A stretch of 64,000 nt of DNA. Source: Cacajao melanocephalus. Its lineage: Eukaryota; Chordata; Mammalia; Primates; Pitheciidae. The DNA is taken from assembly GCA_963573385.1 (NCBI GenBank), contig CAUYLG010021690.1:62001-126000 (forward strand). Direction: 5' to 3'. Below, piece by piece: positions 36,861 to 49,291 of the stretch; the first letter of the stretch is position 1; each line of letters opens with the position of its first letter. The position numbers and the translations under genes are program-made. The notes below the pieces were generated by a model that worked only from the letters and a program-made list of their open reading frames with translations, did not search any database and had not been told where the DNA came from.

Positions 36861-38489
36861 TGCCAATCTCTTGTAGTGTTTTCCACATCCTCTTCTTCCA
36901 GCCTTACCCTGGTGCTCAATAAGCCACCTAAACGAGGGGCACCTGTTCGTCACCCAGTGGTGTGCCGTGACAGACATCTGCCACTCCAACCAGAGAGCCT
37001 TCAAGAGGTAGTGCCCCAGGGGCAGCCACAGCCAGCACTGGGGGAGCCAGAAGTTAGAGACTCCAGCTTCCCTGCTCTGTGGGTGGAGTCACTCTGGCTC
37101 TCCCATCATCACTCCTCAGTGCGAAGGAGCCCCAGAAGCCACCGTGCAAACCCACCTGAACCTGCACCCCTTGTTGGTTTCTTTTTCTTTCCTACCATCA
37201 CATTTTCCCCACCCTGGAGCAGGGCTTTCTGGGATCGTCTCCCAAATACGCTACTTGCACTCAATTTCTTGCCTTAGATTCCACTTCAGGAACCCAATCT
37301 GAGACAGTGTAATGAGGACGTTTCCTAAATTTGACTCTGGGCCCACAATTCTTCAACAGCAAATAGAGAAGTGATAAAATACAGCAGCCCAGTACAGGCG
37401 CCACCCTCACATGCTGCCAGTAAGGAGGGACCATGGACTGATGCCCGAAAGGAAATCAGAGGTTGGCTTGTGGACCAGCAGGCCAAATACGTGCACACTC
37501 TTGCCTGCTGTGTGACCCTCTTCACAGGGCTGGCCTCACCCCTGGATCTATCTTTGTGGAGCTATATCCAATGCACAGCTGCAGACATCTGCTTACCTCA
37601 GATGCAATGCCTCTGGGCACCTGTCCTGTGAGTGACATAGTGAAAGAGAGGACCATCTTCCAGGTGATTGAGGCAGTATTTGCCTTGATGTTTCCCAGTC
37701 TTTCATATGCCATCCTTAAGCTCCTTGAATCCCGTTCATGAGTGTTACATGGACGTAACTTTGGAGGGTCTAGGAAAGTGGGGAGGTGGGAAAAAGAGCC
37801 TTTCAACTCCAAAGAAGGAAGACTTGATAGTGAGGCAGCACCATAAGAAGCCACATGGGGTCTGAGGGTGCTAACAGGGTGATTCTAGGATCTCAGCCTG
37901 GGAGGCAGCTGGCTTGTCTACCATGAACCCTCCCCTAGGCTGCCAGAGTTGTGGCATAGACACCTGCTCTCTGCAGATGAAGGGAGCAACAAATTGTGCA
38001 AGGAGGCCTTTGTTTTCATTGTTCTATTGTTTTAAAAAAATTGTTTGTGTATTGCTGGGGAATACACGGGTGTATACAAATGTCAGGTAATTCCATGCCC
38101 ACCGCAGCTCTTCCTGGGTTTTCTGACAGTTGCGTCTCTCTTCTAAATCAACTTCCTATTGTCTCTTTCAGCTGATATGCCTGGATCCATGTCATATTCA
38201 GAACCTGTGTGGAGAACTAGGAAAAGGCAAACCCAGTTTTACACAGGCTATTCTCTGACATACACACTTGGAAGATTTGGAGTTGGTGTTACCATGTCTC
38301 AGAGCCTGTTCCGCTCTGACCTTCTGATTGTTTTACTGTTGCCTGAAAATCTGATATCAACATGTTCATGTTGCAAGTAATCTTCAAAATTAACTGTATC
38401 ATGGCTGTATCAGGGCTGACACTACAGTTTATTTGGCTATTCTCCTGATATTGAATGCCACTTCTTTACTTAAAATAAATTCATGTAGA
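36861..38489. other. Unassigned stretch
   Basis: A chance-like 150-codon frame (36825-37277) overlaps the L1 remnant. The patch near 37220-37310 (gcacttcaggaacccaatctg region) resembles the end of an old repeat that I cannot name. No gene is supported. Confidence 0.3.
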
Positions 38490-38760
38490 TAAATGTTTTC
38501 TCTCTTAGGATAAATTCCCAGAAGTAAGTAGAGGTCACAATATTCTAAATCATTTCCCATGGGGTGAGCAGTAATCATGTCTTCTGATTGCTCCTGGGAG
38601 TTAATATTTTCTCACTTATTTACTAATTGTATTGATTCTTGTGAAGATGTTTACTCATGATCTGCCTATTCACATGCTGACTACTTGATATGTTTCTTAT
38701 CAATCTGTGTGGCTCTTGATGTAATATGAATATTTTCCCTGGGTGTTCTAATGTAACCTT
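38490..38760 (-). mobile_element. Possible old L1 fragment, minus strand
   Basis: aggataaattcccagaagta near 38509, followed by T-rich sequence, resembles the reverse complement of old L1 sequence. Weak. Confidence 0.3.
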
Positions 38761-39756
38761 TTCCTAGTTAAGTTATGAGTGCTAAGCCTGCCTGACGGCA
38801 GCTCCTGAGAACCATCTGTGGATCCATCTCTATGCTGCGCACCTCAGAAGAGCACCCTGTGAAGTCCCGAAGCAAACCATATTCACCATTTTTTGAGTAA
38901 GCTCAAATGTCTCTGTACACGCAATAGAGAAATCTGCGAGACAGAGCTCCTGGTACTGCTGTCTGTTCCACTATCTTCTTACATGAACATTTTGGAGTTT
39001 TCTAGAAAATTTCATTATGGATTTATAGCCCAGTTGTTACTCACTAATTATAGTTCCTCTTATGGAAAAAAAAATCTCATCATCTACCCATGTTTAATTT
39101 GTGGGTTTAATAGTCAGTGTTGAGGATCAGTAATTATTCTATATAATAGAATTCCTATATTGATAAGATTCTATTAGAAAAAAAATGAAAGCTAAAAAGT
39201 TTTGAGAATAATAGATGCAAGTGCGTATATGAAATTTGGTATGAAACAGCATATAAAATAATAATTCCATTCTGTTTAGAAATGATTAGCAGTTTAAACT
39301 TGAAATATGACCATTTCCCTTTCATAGAGCCTTGTATATTTCCTCAGTGAACGATATATTAGAACATATATGGTGTTTTACCTAGTACGTATTTACTACC
39401 TGTGAAAAGCAATGAATTGAAAGGCCCAGGGTTTATCATTTGAAATCTGACAAAAAGCAGACAGAGAAGAATGGAACAATGCTGTGCTGGGGCCAGCAGA
39501 CCCACAGAGAGAGTGAGGTCACTGCGGAGGCTGGCTCTCTCTGTTCCTGGCAGTTTTTCTGGAACTGTGACTCTTACGAGCTCTAGCTGATCTTGGATTC
39601 TGGGTACGTCCTTGAGTCTTTGTAACATATCCCCTTTTTGTGTAAATTAGTTGCATGGATTTCTTTTCCTTTTGCCAAGTGATTCCAGTGGTAATGCACT
39701 TTGCAAAACTCTCTCAAATTCTACCTCTTATTCTGAGAGGTTCTAGACTGTAAACA
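38761..39756. other. Unassigned AT-rich stretch
   Basis: No gene or named repeat seen. Confidence 0.3.
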
Positions 39757-39915
39757 TCTTGAGGTGAGTCCTGGCTCTGCTACCCACTAGCTGTGTGACT
39801 CAAGAAAGTTGTATGACTTTGTTTCATAGTTATACAATAATAATAAAGCTTGCCTCACTACTATAAAGACTAAAGGAGGTATATATGAAAGGTGCTTTAT
39901 AAACAAGAAAATGCT
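39757..39915 (-). mobile_element. MIR, minus strand
   Basis: gtcctggctctgctacccac, ctagctgtgtgactcaag and the aggtgctttataaac block give the reverse-complement MIR order. Confidence 0.7.
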
Positions 39916-39917
39916 AC

Positions 39918-40105
39918 TGATAGGGTTTGGCTGTGTGTCCCCACCCAAATCCCATCTCAAATTGTGATCCCCAAGTGTTGAGGGAGGGACCTGGTGGGAG
40001 GTAAATGGATCACAGGGGCAGTTTCTCTCCGTGCTGTTATGATAGTGAGGTCTCATGAGATCTGATGGTTTGAAAGTGACAGTTTCCCCTGCTTGCTCTC
40101 TTTCA

Positions 40106-40146
<41 letters not shown>

Positions 40147-40336
40147 TCTCTCTCGCTCCCTCTCTCTCCTGCCACTGTGAAGAAGATGCCTGCTTCCTCT
40201 TCACCTTCTGCCGTGATTGTAAGCTCCCTGAGTTCTCCCCAGTCATGTAGAACTGTGAGTCAGTTAAACCTCTTTCCTTTATAAATTACCCAGTCTCAGG
40301 CAGTCCTTCATAGCAGCGTGAAAACAGACTAATACA
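39918..40336 (+). mobile_element. MST/THE1-type MaLR solo LTR
   Basis: It starts tgatagggtttggctgtgtg and ends gaaaacagactaataca. Flanking 5-mers gctac (39913-39917) and gccac (40337-40341) differ at one base, a good target-site duplication. A long CT expansion lies in its middle. Confidence 0.9.
40095..40170. repeat. (CT)n expansion inside the LTR
   Basis: Pure and interrupted CT units within the pyrimidine-rich part of the MST LTR, absent from the three other THE1/MST copies in this window. Confidence 0.9.
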
Positions 40337-42873
40337 GCCACATACAGCCATTTGATACTATTTTGTCCCCTAAACAACCCCAAGTGCTTTGTAAGAAAAA
40401 TGCCGTCACAGCTGTTTTCTGGGTGAGGACTCTGGAATCATGTGGGACCATGAAGCACGGAAATAAGGCCCAGCCAGAGCTCACTCCATGCTTGGTAGCA
40501 GAGTCAGGACTGAAACTCAGCCCGCCCAGGCCCAGGTCATTTCTTCTAAAGGTCTCCTCTGGTGGGGTCAGAAAGGCAATGTAGACAATGTTATATCTGA
40601 AGTCACTCAGGGATTTTCTTTCTGGAGAAAACACAACTCAAAACAGCAGGTTGTAAGCATGGTCCCAGATTCCCTCATCAGACCTAGCCAGGCAGAGACA
40701 CAAGGCGAAATGTGTTGTGAAGGGCGTTTTGAGCCTCCCTCTCTGGCCAGATCACTTAGGCGATTCGCATTTAGTGTAATTATTGATGTTGTGGGATTTG
40801 AGTCTGTCATCTTGTTCTTTTCTACTTTCTCTGCCTTCTCTTTGTTCCCTCCCTCTCTTATTAGAGAGGAGAACAGGTCAAGGGCAAAGCAGGCTCCAAG
40901 GTGGAGGTGCCGCAGGAAGGTGCCCCCACATCATGGTGGGGGACAGTGAAGGGCTGATGCTCCCTTGGGTTTCTGGGACTCAAAGGAAATGCACAACCAA
41001 CACTTTGTCCTTTGCCACTCAAATGAAATTAGTTTGATAAAGATACATTTTTCACTTTCCTAACAAGAATGGTTTTATTTATTCAAAACGAAATGCAGCA
41101 ATGCTATAAAGCCTATCATTTTCATTTGCCATAAGGAGTAAAAGAAAAAGTACTAATTGTCCATCAATTAGTATGATTTTCAGTTATTGATAACTTAAAT
41201 CACCAACTCACTTCTAAGGGCCCAGAAAAACAGAAAAGATGTCCTAGTACTTAGACCTGCTAATTGCATGTGAGGCAAGATCTGTTTATTTACACATGAG
41301 AAAGAAAGAAAGAGGGGGAGCGAGGGAAAAAGTGATGTTAGCCCTGTGACTCTTTAAATGATCGGATATTGCCAGATATATGGCTGATTTGAGATACACT
41401 GTATCCTGTCTACATCGCCAGGTAGGGACAGTGAATCTGGTCACACAGAATGAGATTCTAGTACACGGGAAAAAGAGAGGAGGCCCCAGGTTCAGCTTCG
41501 CCCAGAGGCAGTTTAACACTCAGTGTCTCAGGTTTGCAAGCCACTAAACATCTCTTTTTGCTAAGCCAATTTGAGTTGGTTTCTTCCTGCCATTTACAAC
41601 CTAAAAAAGCAAATAACCCTGCAGGGGTTTAGATGAGGGAGAGCTGGCCACAGACAGGGCTAGTAGGAGAGGGCCGTGGCAAATGTGCCACTCGTCTGGT
41701 CTTTGAAGGCCACACAGGAATGAAGTAACCGCTGGAGGAACTGTTCAGGAGAGGAGTTTGCCGTCCTCAGCCCCAAAAAGAGCTCATGTAGGCCACTAGT
41801 CAGTAATGTGTCATTTAGTGAAAGGTCTCAGCTCTGGAAGAAGAAACAAAACTAAAATCTTCTTGTCTATGAAAAAGGCTCCCATATTGGGAAGGAAAAC
41901 ACGTGGTGGTTCTGGTGCATGTTTTGGTTAATCTTTCACCGAGAAGATAAGGAATAGCCCTTGTCTGATAAACAGCTTGAGATTCCAAGTACTTGACATT
42001 GCTAGAATTCATGTTACAAGTTTAGTTTCAAGTACAGTGTCAAAAAACCTAACCAAAGGGGAATTTTTAGTCTAAGCTGGGACATGGTTGACGATTGTTA
42101 TTGAAAGCATGTCTGGTGTGTTTACATTTCAGTAAAAGGTAACCCTCTCTGAGCCTGGAGAATGAGAAAAGCTATCAATAATGCCTCTTAACTTGTTACA
42201 AGTTCATACCAGGTCAATGTGCCACTAATAATTCCTTCAGCCAGAAGATTTACGTTGCCCCACCACTAGTATTTATTTTATGCCATGAGCAATTGCCTTC
42301 TTGCCAGCTCTCAGCGAGCCCATGTAGGCATCCTTGGTTTGCTGATGGTACCTTTGCCCCACACCCCTCGATTCTGCCAAGAGACTGTTGCACCGCCTGC
42401 AAGCTGGGTTTGCCTGCACCTGTGAAGTTGGCCACCAGGGTCTAGTGCTGGTCACCCTGAAGGCTACTGGTCACTACTGCCAACGTTTAAAGCATGTGTG
42501 TGTTTAGTACCTTTTTTTTTTTACAATAAAGGAAAGCGGTTCAAAGTAGCATCTTGTGCCTTTATGAAACATGATACCCCTCTAAAACAGGAGAGGCACT
42601 GGAGAATATCGCCATTTAGATGACGTTTTCCTGGGCTGACTGCAGGCACTCAAGAGATGCTCAGTGAAGGGATCAGGTGGAATCCGCTTACCAGGACTTC
42701 AGGACAGCGGCAGCCCTTCCCTACTGCGCCATGACTGCACTCCGCCTTACAAGAGGTCATGTCTTGAGCAGATTCGCTTCCTTTATTCATGACACAAAAG
42801 GGAATGCAAAAAATGATCAAGGTACGGAAAAATTGTAAACTGGTGAGAAACGGATACAAAGTCCAAAAGAAAC
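40337..42873. other. Unassigned stretch
   Basis: No named repeat or supported exon. Short hairpins such as ctctcttattagagag (near 40853) and short GAAA and T runs are the only structure noted. Confidence 0.35.
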
Positions 42874-43563
42874 TATAGTAGACTCCCTTTGTCCTCAGGG
42901 AATATGTTCCAAGACCCCAGCAGATGCCTGAAACCTCAAAATAGTATTGAACCTTATATATACTGTGTTTTCTCCTGTGCATATATACCTAGGATAATGT
43001 TTATGAATTAGGCATAGTAAGAGGCTAACAACAATAACTACTAATACAATATAACAATTACAACAATATACTATGATGCAAGTTATGTGAATGTGCTTTC
43101 TGTTTCTTTGTCTCGCTCTCAAAATGTCTTATTGTGCTGTACTCACCCTTCTTCTTGTGATGGTCTGTCTTGATAAGATGCCCATGTGATGAGATGAAGT
43201 GAGGGAATGACCTAGGCATTGTGGCATAACATTCGGCTACCACTGACCTTCTGAGGATGCATCAGGAGGACCACCTGCTTTCAGTGCCCCTGGATCATCG
43301 AACCGTGACCATCTGTATGGTTGGATGTCAGGAGCAGATGATGTGGATAACAAATGGGTGGGTGGCGTCTACACTGCGAAGACGCTGGATGATTCATGCC
43401 AGGGGCGGGTCGGCACTAGATTTCATCACGCTACTCAGAGCAGCGTGCAATTTAAGAAATAGATTATTTCTGGAATTTTCCACTTAATATTTTCTGGCCA
43501 TGATTGGCCATGGGTAACTGAAATCACAGAAAGCGAAACCGTGGATAAAGGGGGACGACAGTA
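42874..43563 (-). mobile_element. Tigger1/MER2-type DNA transposon, minus strand
   Basis: The right end, cgaaaccgtggataaagg then gggacgacagta, is the reverse complement of the Tigger1/MER2 terminus. The left end is tagtagactccctttgtcc then aatatgttccaagacccc. Internal landmarks are caaaatgtcttattgtgctg and actcacccttcttcttgtg. TA dinucleotides border both ends, as Tc1/mariner elements require. No transposase frame remains. Confidence 0.8.
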
Positions 43564-43687
43564 CAAGAGCAGATGGGAGATGTTAAGTACCTACAGACAG
43601 CAAAGGTCCATGGGAGCTGGCAAGAACTGGGCTCACTCTGGATGGGGAGAGCCAAGAGGGAGGCAGCTGATGTGGAATGCTGTGCTT

Positions 43688-43935
43688 CACACATGTGCAT
43701 GCACGCACATGCACACACACACACGCACATCCATGCACATGAACCCACACATGCAAATGCACAGATGCACACACACATGCACATGAACCCACACCACAAA
43801 TGCACAGATGCACACATACAAATGCACATCCATGCACGTGAACCCACACATGCAAATGCACAGATGCACACACACACACACACACACATGCACATGAACC
43901 CACACCACAAATGCACAGATGCACACACACACACA
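43688..43935. repeat. AC-rich minisatellite with alternating A/B units
   Basis: Two related units alternate. Unit A has gaacccacacatgcaaatgc and unit B has gaacccacaccacaaatgc. The order is A (near 43728), B (43777), A (43827), B (43887), each joined by a CA run of different length. This is a two-copy higher-order repeat. Confidence 0.85.
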
Positions 43936-44155
43936 TTCTAATTCCCTTACATTTGTCGAGCAGGGTCCATCCTGCAGAGGCTTTTCACAGGCATGACCCA
44001 ATCAGCTTTGCAATAACCCCACGGGGGAGACAGATTTCACAGAACATCTGCATTTGATAGAGGTTGGCCATCAGGAGACGTCACTTCCAAATAATGTCTG
44101 TCGTTTTCTTCATTAGCCAAAGTGTTTATTTTAAACCGTCTGATTTTATGGCATG
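43936..44155. other. Unassigned short stretch
   Basis: Sequence between the minisatellite and the MLT1 LTR. A worn MIR-like tail is possible near 43980-44060 but not secure. Confidence 0.25.
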
Positions 44156-44637
44156 TGGCAGGCAGAATTCTAGGATGGTCACCAAGATTCCCACTCCTGT
44201 TAGATATGCCCTTAAACCCTCTTCCCTCGAATGTGGACAGGACTGTGATTGGCATGAAACACTCGCTCCCTTGCTGAGACTTCGTTGTAGTGGACTGGAG
44301 AGAGGTTCCCCAGCTGGCTTTGGAGGAATGAGCTGGCATATTGGGAGAGGGGGCTTGCGCCTAAGACCTCAGGGCAGCTTCCAGAAGTGCTACACTTCAG
44401 GGAATTGAGTCCTGCCAACAGCCAGAATAGCTTGCAAGAAAACCCAGAGCTCCAGGAGGGAACATAGCTTGGTCAGCACCCTAGTTCAGCCTTGAAGACC
44501 TCAGGCAGGGAACCCAGCTAAGCTGTGCTCTGGCTTCTGGACAACAGAAACTGAGATATAAATGGGTGCTGTTTTAAGTCACTGAATTTGTGGCAATCAA
44601 TTACATAACAATGAAAAATTAATACAGAGCACATCTT
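44156..44637 (+). mobile_element. MLT1-type MaLR LTR
   Basis: Starts near ggcaggcagaattctaggatg, passes ggacaggactgtgattggc and gagctggcatattgggag, and ends with tgctgttttaagtcactgaa and aaaattaatacaga. This is the MLT1 3' signature. Confidence 0.75.
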
Positions 44638-45999
44638 CTGTAATGTTTATCCATTTCTCCTTTTTTTTTTAACCTTTTCACCCCTATATCTGGCTATTTA
44701 TTTTCTCCATGTGCCTCTGTCTGAATTCTGTATCCATTACATTAACAGTAATAGAACCTCCACATCATAGAAAAAAAGGAAAAGTCAGCCTACTTAATCC
44801 TAATTCAGCTCTTTTTCTTTTTAACTCATTCAAGATCTTGAAAGAAGCAGATACAAAAATAATCTCACTCTCACTTCTGGTTCTGTGGAAAACAGAGATT
44901 TATTCTTACCAGAGATCCCTGCATTTTCAACAAATAAACTGAAAGGTTTGATTTGGCAAATGATTGTCCCAGATCAGCAGAATGGCCAGTGTGTGAGCAC
45001 AGGGTCAAGACCTTCATGCTGGGATCAGACTGCGAGGACACCAGAACCTCTTTCAGAGGCTGAAGACATTCTGTCAACCATAAGCAGGGAAAACAGTCTC
45101 TTGATTGGTCTCAGCAATGTGGAGATACCAACAAACGCGCCGGCAGCCAGGGCCTCACCTGGCCAGCCGCACACTTGTCCTCCTCCTTGCATCTCCAGGT
45201 CTCTGGGCACCTCCATTGACTCTTGCTCATCCTAATGCCTTTTTAGAGAAATGTGGACCAGGGCCCTGTGCCCAGGAGGAGGCCTTCTCTAAGAGGAGCC
45301 AAAGGTCGGAAGTTTGGATGCTCCAGTGTCAAATCTTTCTGTACAAGGGAACTAGAACTGAACTCACATTTCAGGTAACTTCTAGATTTCAAGTAGAGAA
45401 TTGGAAGGTGTATTCACAAACGTAACAATAAGTATATAGAACATGAAAAAATTAAATGAAATTACAATTTTGACACATCATTCATTTAAATTCTAGATGG
45501 CTATAATGATTTCATAGCACAGTATCTCACAGTCCATGGCTTTTCTGAAATGATTTTTAAATTCAATCAGCTACAGTCACAGGGAAGCCATCAGTACTAT
45601 AAATGGAGGTGTTGCCATTCTTATTAGCTTTGTGCTGCAATTACTGCCTATGTCATTACATCTAGATGTATCGAAGACAGAAAAAGAACAGATGTTAAGA
45701 AAATAGTCTGAAGCAGAAAGTGTAAAGGAAGGATTTTGGGCAGAGAAACAGTAAGTGCTATGGAGCCTAAAAGCTAAAAGCAATTACTTATTAAAGGAAT
45801 AACTCTTTCCAGCCAGGATGGATTAAGTTGTACTGGATCAGCCCTCCCACCATAACCAATGATAGAACTGGATCAAATTTGTGAATTGTCTGTTTTTCAG
45901 GCACTCTCAGAACTCAGGTAGTACAGAATCGGAGAGAAGAGAAAAGCAGCAGGGATGAGCTGTGGCTCCTGGGAGGAGGTTAAAGAAAGGCCCTGGCTT
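44638..45999. other. Unassigned stretch
   Basis: No named repeat or supported exon. Confidence 0.3.
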
Positions 46000-46395
46000 T
46001 CCTCTTGCTCCTCCTCTCACGTTCTCTTGCCTGCCCACTCAGATGGAGTTCAGCTACCATTCTGTGAGCTGGAGAGGCCTGCATGGAGAAGAACTAAGGA
46101 AAGCCAACGAAGAACTCGATTCCTCAGTCCAACAGCTCATGAGGAACTTAATTCTGCCAACAGCCGCTCAGGTAAGCTTGGAAGTAGATGTTCCCCCAGC
46201 TGAGCCTTCAGACGACACGCAGCACCCGCTGTCCCCCTGACTGCAGCCTCATGAGAAGAACTCAAGGCAGAGGCACCCCACTAAGCTGTGCTTGGATTCC
46301 TGCCCCACAGAAATTCTGAGGTAATAAATGTGTGTTGTTTTAAATCACTGGGTTTGGGGATAATTTGCTATGCAGCAATAGATAACTAATATAGG
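46000..46395 (+). mobile_element. MLT1-type MaLR LTR
   Basis: aacttaattctgccaacagc near 46144, ctgagccttcagacgacac near 46199, the gcagaggcaccccactaagc block and ataaatgtgtgttgttttaaa near 46324, ending gataactaatata. A donor-like CAG/GTAAGC at 46171 is part of the LTR sequence, not evidence of a gene. Confidence 0.8.
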
Positions 46396-46956
46396 AGATA
46401 AACAACAAAAGAAAATTCATCAAAGCAAAGATTGCCTCTTTGAAAAATCAATAAAAATGATAAATCCCTAGCAAGACCAATCAACAACAAAAAAAGAGAA
46501 AATATAAATTATCAATATCAGAAATGACAAAGGGAATATCACTACGGATCCTATAGACACTAAAAGGATAATGCAGAATATTATGAACGATTTCATATGG
46601 TAAACCCCACAACTTAAATGAAATAATAAAATTACTAGAAATATACAATATATCAAAACCAGGAAGAAATGGAAAATCTGAATAGAGCTGTATCTATTAA
46701 AGATATTGAATTCTTAGCCAAAACCTTCCCACAAAGAAAATTTCAAGCCCAGATGGCTTCTATCAAACATTTAAGGAAGAAAATAGCAATCCAACAGAAA
46801 CTCTTAGAAAATACAGGAAAAGGAGCACTTCCTGATTTATTTTACGAGGTCCAAATTACCCTGGTAACAAAACTTGACACAGATATGAAAAGAAAGAAAA
46901 TTACAGACTATAAATGCAGATGCAAAAATCTTCAGCAATATCTTGGCATATAAAAT

Positions 46957-47008
46957 TGAGCAGTGTATAATAAGTGTGGCCCTGAGCAGTGTATAATAAG
47001 TATAGCCC
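46957..47008. repeat. 26-bp tandem duplication within the L1
   Basis: tgagcagtgtataataag plus tgtggccc occurs twice in direct succession (46957-46982 and 46983-47008) with two mismatches. A local slippage duplication. Confidence 0.8.
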
Positions 47009-47214
47009 ACCAGTGTAGCTTACCCCAGACAGGCATACAAAAATCGATCAACATACTTCACTCCATTAGCAGAATAAAGGAGAGAATCAATGATCTTCCC
47101 AAAGGTGCAGAAAATCATTCAACAAAGTCCAGCGGCCCTTCAGAGAGAGACCCACACATATATGGACACCTCACCAGTGATGAAGGTATCACTGCAGAGC
47201 AGTGGAGAAAGGAT

Positions 47215-47367
47215 AGTCTCCTTTTCTTCTCTTTCTCTTTATTCTCTCTCACTTTTTTCTCTTTCTTTCTTCTTTTTTTTTCTCTCTCTCTCCCCCCTTA
47301 CCCTCCCTCTCTCTCTCTTTCTCCTTCCTTCCCTCCGTCCCTTCCTTCCTTCCTTCCCTTCTTTTTT
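47215..47367. repeat. Polypyrimidine tract (CT)n/(CCTT)n
   Basis: About 150 nt of nearly pure C/T, adjoining the T-rich end of a minus-strand Alu. It is probably an expanded Alu A-tail read from the other strand. Confidence 0.9.
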
Positions 47368-47497
47368 TCTGAAACATGGTCATGCTCTGCTGCCCAGGCT
47401 GGAGTGCAGTAGCACAATCACAGCTCGCTGCAGCCACAACCTCCTAGGCTCAAGTGGTCCTCCTGCCTCAGCTCCCCAAGTAGATGGAACTACAGGT
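47368..47497 (-). mobile_element. Alu monomer-length fragment (J-like), minus strand
   Basis: ctgcccaggctggagtgcag and agctcgctgcagccacaacc identify it. It stops at actacaggt, so only about 130 bp are present. It interrupts the L1; flanking agtct/ggtct may be a worn target-site duplication. Confidence 0.75.
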
Positions 47498-48029
47498 GGT
47501 CTAATAAATAGTGCTGGTTGATTTGAATTTTCACGTAGAAAAGACAGAAATTTAATCCATCTACTTCACACACAGATTTTTCATAGAAAAAATTGTCAAC
47601 AGATTATAGATCTAAATGTGAAAAATAAAACAATAAAGCTTTTAGAACATAACATAGAATAATTTTTTTTTCACCTTGAAGTAGGTAAAAAATTTCTTTA
47701 ACAGGACACCAAATAAGCACTAATCTTAAAGGAAATGATGTATTCGATTTCAGTAAGATCAGGAAAATCCATTCATTAGAGGACACCATTTAAAATGAGA
47801 AAAGGAAAACCATAGGGTGGAAGGATATCTTTTTAATAAAGGCATTCAACATAGACTTGTGCCATAATATGTAAATATCTTCTACCAAGCAATAAGAAAA
47901 AGATAGGAAATTCAATAAAAGTGGGTCAAAAGATTTCCACAGGCACTTCACAAAAGGTCCAGATGGTCAAAGAGGTATACAGAAAGATTCTCAGCACCAT
48001 TACTTACCAGAGAATTAAAGCCCCTATGA

Positions 48030-48397
48030 CAGGGGGCCCAAGCCCTAGTGCCAGTCCGTGGCCTGTTAAGAATTGGGCCACAAAGCAGGAGGTGAGTGGC
48101 AGGCAAGCAAGCAAAGCTGCTCCCATGGCTCACATTACCACCTGAGCCCCGCCTTTTGTCAGACCAGCAGCAGCGTTATATTCTCATAGAAGAGCAAACA
48201 CCATTGTGAACTGCACATGAGAAGGAGCTAGGTAGCATGCTCCTTTTGAGAATCCAACTAATGCCTAATGATCTGAGATGGCACCGTTTCATTCCAAAAC
48301 CGTGCCCACCCCCCCATGGTCCTTGGAAAAATTGTCTTCCACAAAACCAGTCCCAGTTTTAGTCAGTCCCTGGTCCCAACAAGGTTGGGGACTGCTG
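48030..48397 (+). mobile_element. MER1-type hAT-Charlie non-autonomous transposon
   Basis: The ends cagggggcccaag and caaggttggggactgctg are the hAT-Charlie MER1 termini. The interior has ccgtggcctgttaagaattg and ttgtcttccacaaaacc. An exact 8-bp target-site duplication ccctatga flanks it (48022-48029 and 48398-48405), the length typical of hAT elements. Confidence 0.9.
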
Positions 48398-48819
48398 CCC
48401 TATGAGATAATGACACTGCAACTCTAAAAATAAAGAAAAAGATAGAAAATACAAAGTGTTAGGAAGCCTGGGAAAAAACTAGAACTCTTCTTGGTAAAAT
48501 TGAAGAAAACACTGGTACAACCATACAGGAAAACTTTTTGTCAGTGTCTTCTGAAGCTGAACATGTGTATACCCCATAGCCCAGCAAGGAGTATGTGTGT
48601 ACACTGAAAGATATGTATGTGAGTGATCTCAGCAGTGTTACTCACAATCATCTAGGCCTGCAACCCAACTGTCCTTCAATAGTGGAATGGATAAATAAGC
48701 TGTGATCGTCCTATGTGTAATACTACACAGCAATGAAAACAAACTACATCTACATGCGAGAACATGAATGAACCTCACGATCAATCATAAGTAGGTTGAA
48801 AGGTGCTAGATACAAAAGA

Positions 48820-49291
48820 ATAAGGCGGCCCCATGAACAACATGGGTTTGAACTGCATGGGTCCACTTATATGTGGATTTCCTGCCACGTCTACCACCTC
48901 TGAGACAGCAAGACCATCTCCTCTTCCTCCTCATCCTCAGCCTACTCAACAGGAAGATGATGAGGATGAAGACTTTGATGATGAAGACTTTGATGATGAC
49001 CATTCCTCTTAATGAAGTCAATATATTTTCTCCTCCTTATGATTTTCTTAATCACGAATTTCTTAATCATGAATTTCTTTTTCTCCAGCTTACTTTATTG
49101 TAAGAATACATTATACAACACATACAACAAACAAAATACAGGTCAACGGACAGTTTATGTTATCAGTGAAGCTTCTGGTCAATAGTGGGCTGGTAGCAGC
49201 TATGTTTTTGGGGAGCTGAAAGTTACACTCAGATTTCAGACTGCCTGGAGGGTTGGTGCCCTCTTAACCCCTGCATTGTTCAAGGGTATAC
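48820..49291 (-). mobile_element. Tigger-type DNA transposon remnant (Tigger3-like)
   Basis: The left end ccccatgaacaacatgggtt and right end cattgttcaagggta are complementary termini. Inside are the acidic repeat gatgaagactttgatgatga (48964-49002) and cttactttattgtaagaata. It interrupts the L1. The family name is from memory. Confidence 0.7.

Noticed and set aside
36825..37277. 150-codon + strand frame
   Set aside because: It begins in an old L1 remnant and continues into unassigned sequence; no domain or splice sites.
43688..43935. Possible CRISPR-like repeat-spacer pattern
   Set aside because: Units and linkers are simple AC-rich minisatellite sequence in a mammalian genome; spacers are not unique.
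46160..46180. Donor-like CAG/GTAAGC
   Set aside because: It is part of the MLT1 LTR sequence, where this motif is common. There is no independent evidence of an exon.
46669..46953. 94-codon frame with lysine-rich protein
   Set aside because: It is a surviving piece of L1 ORF2, not a gene.
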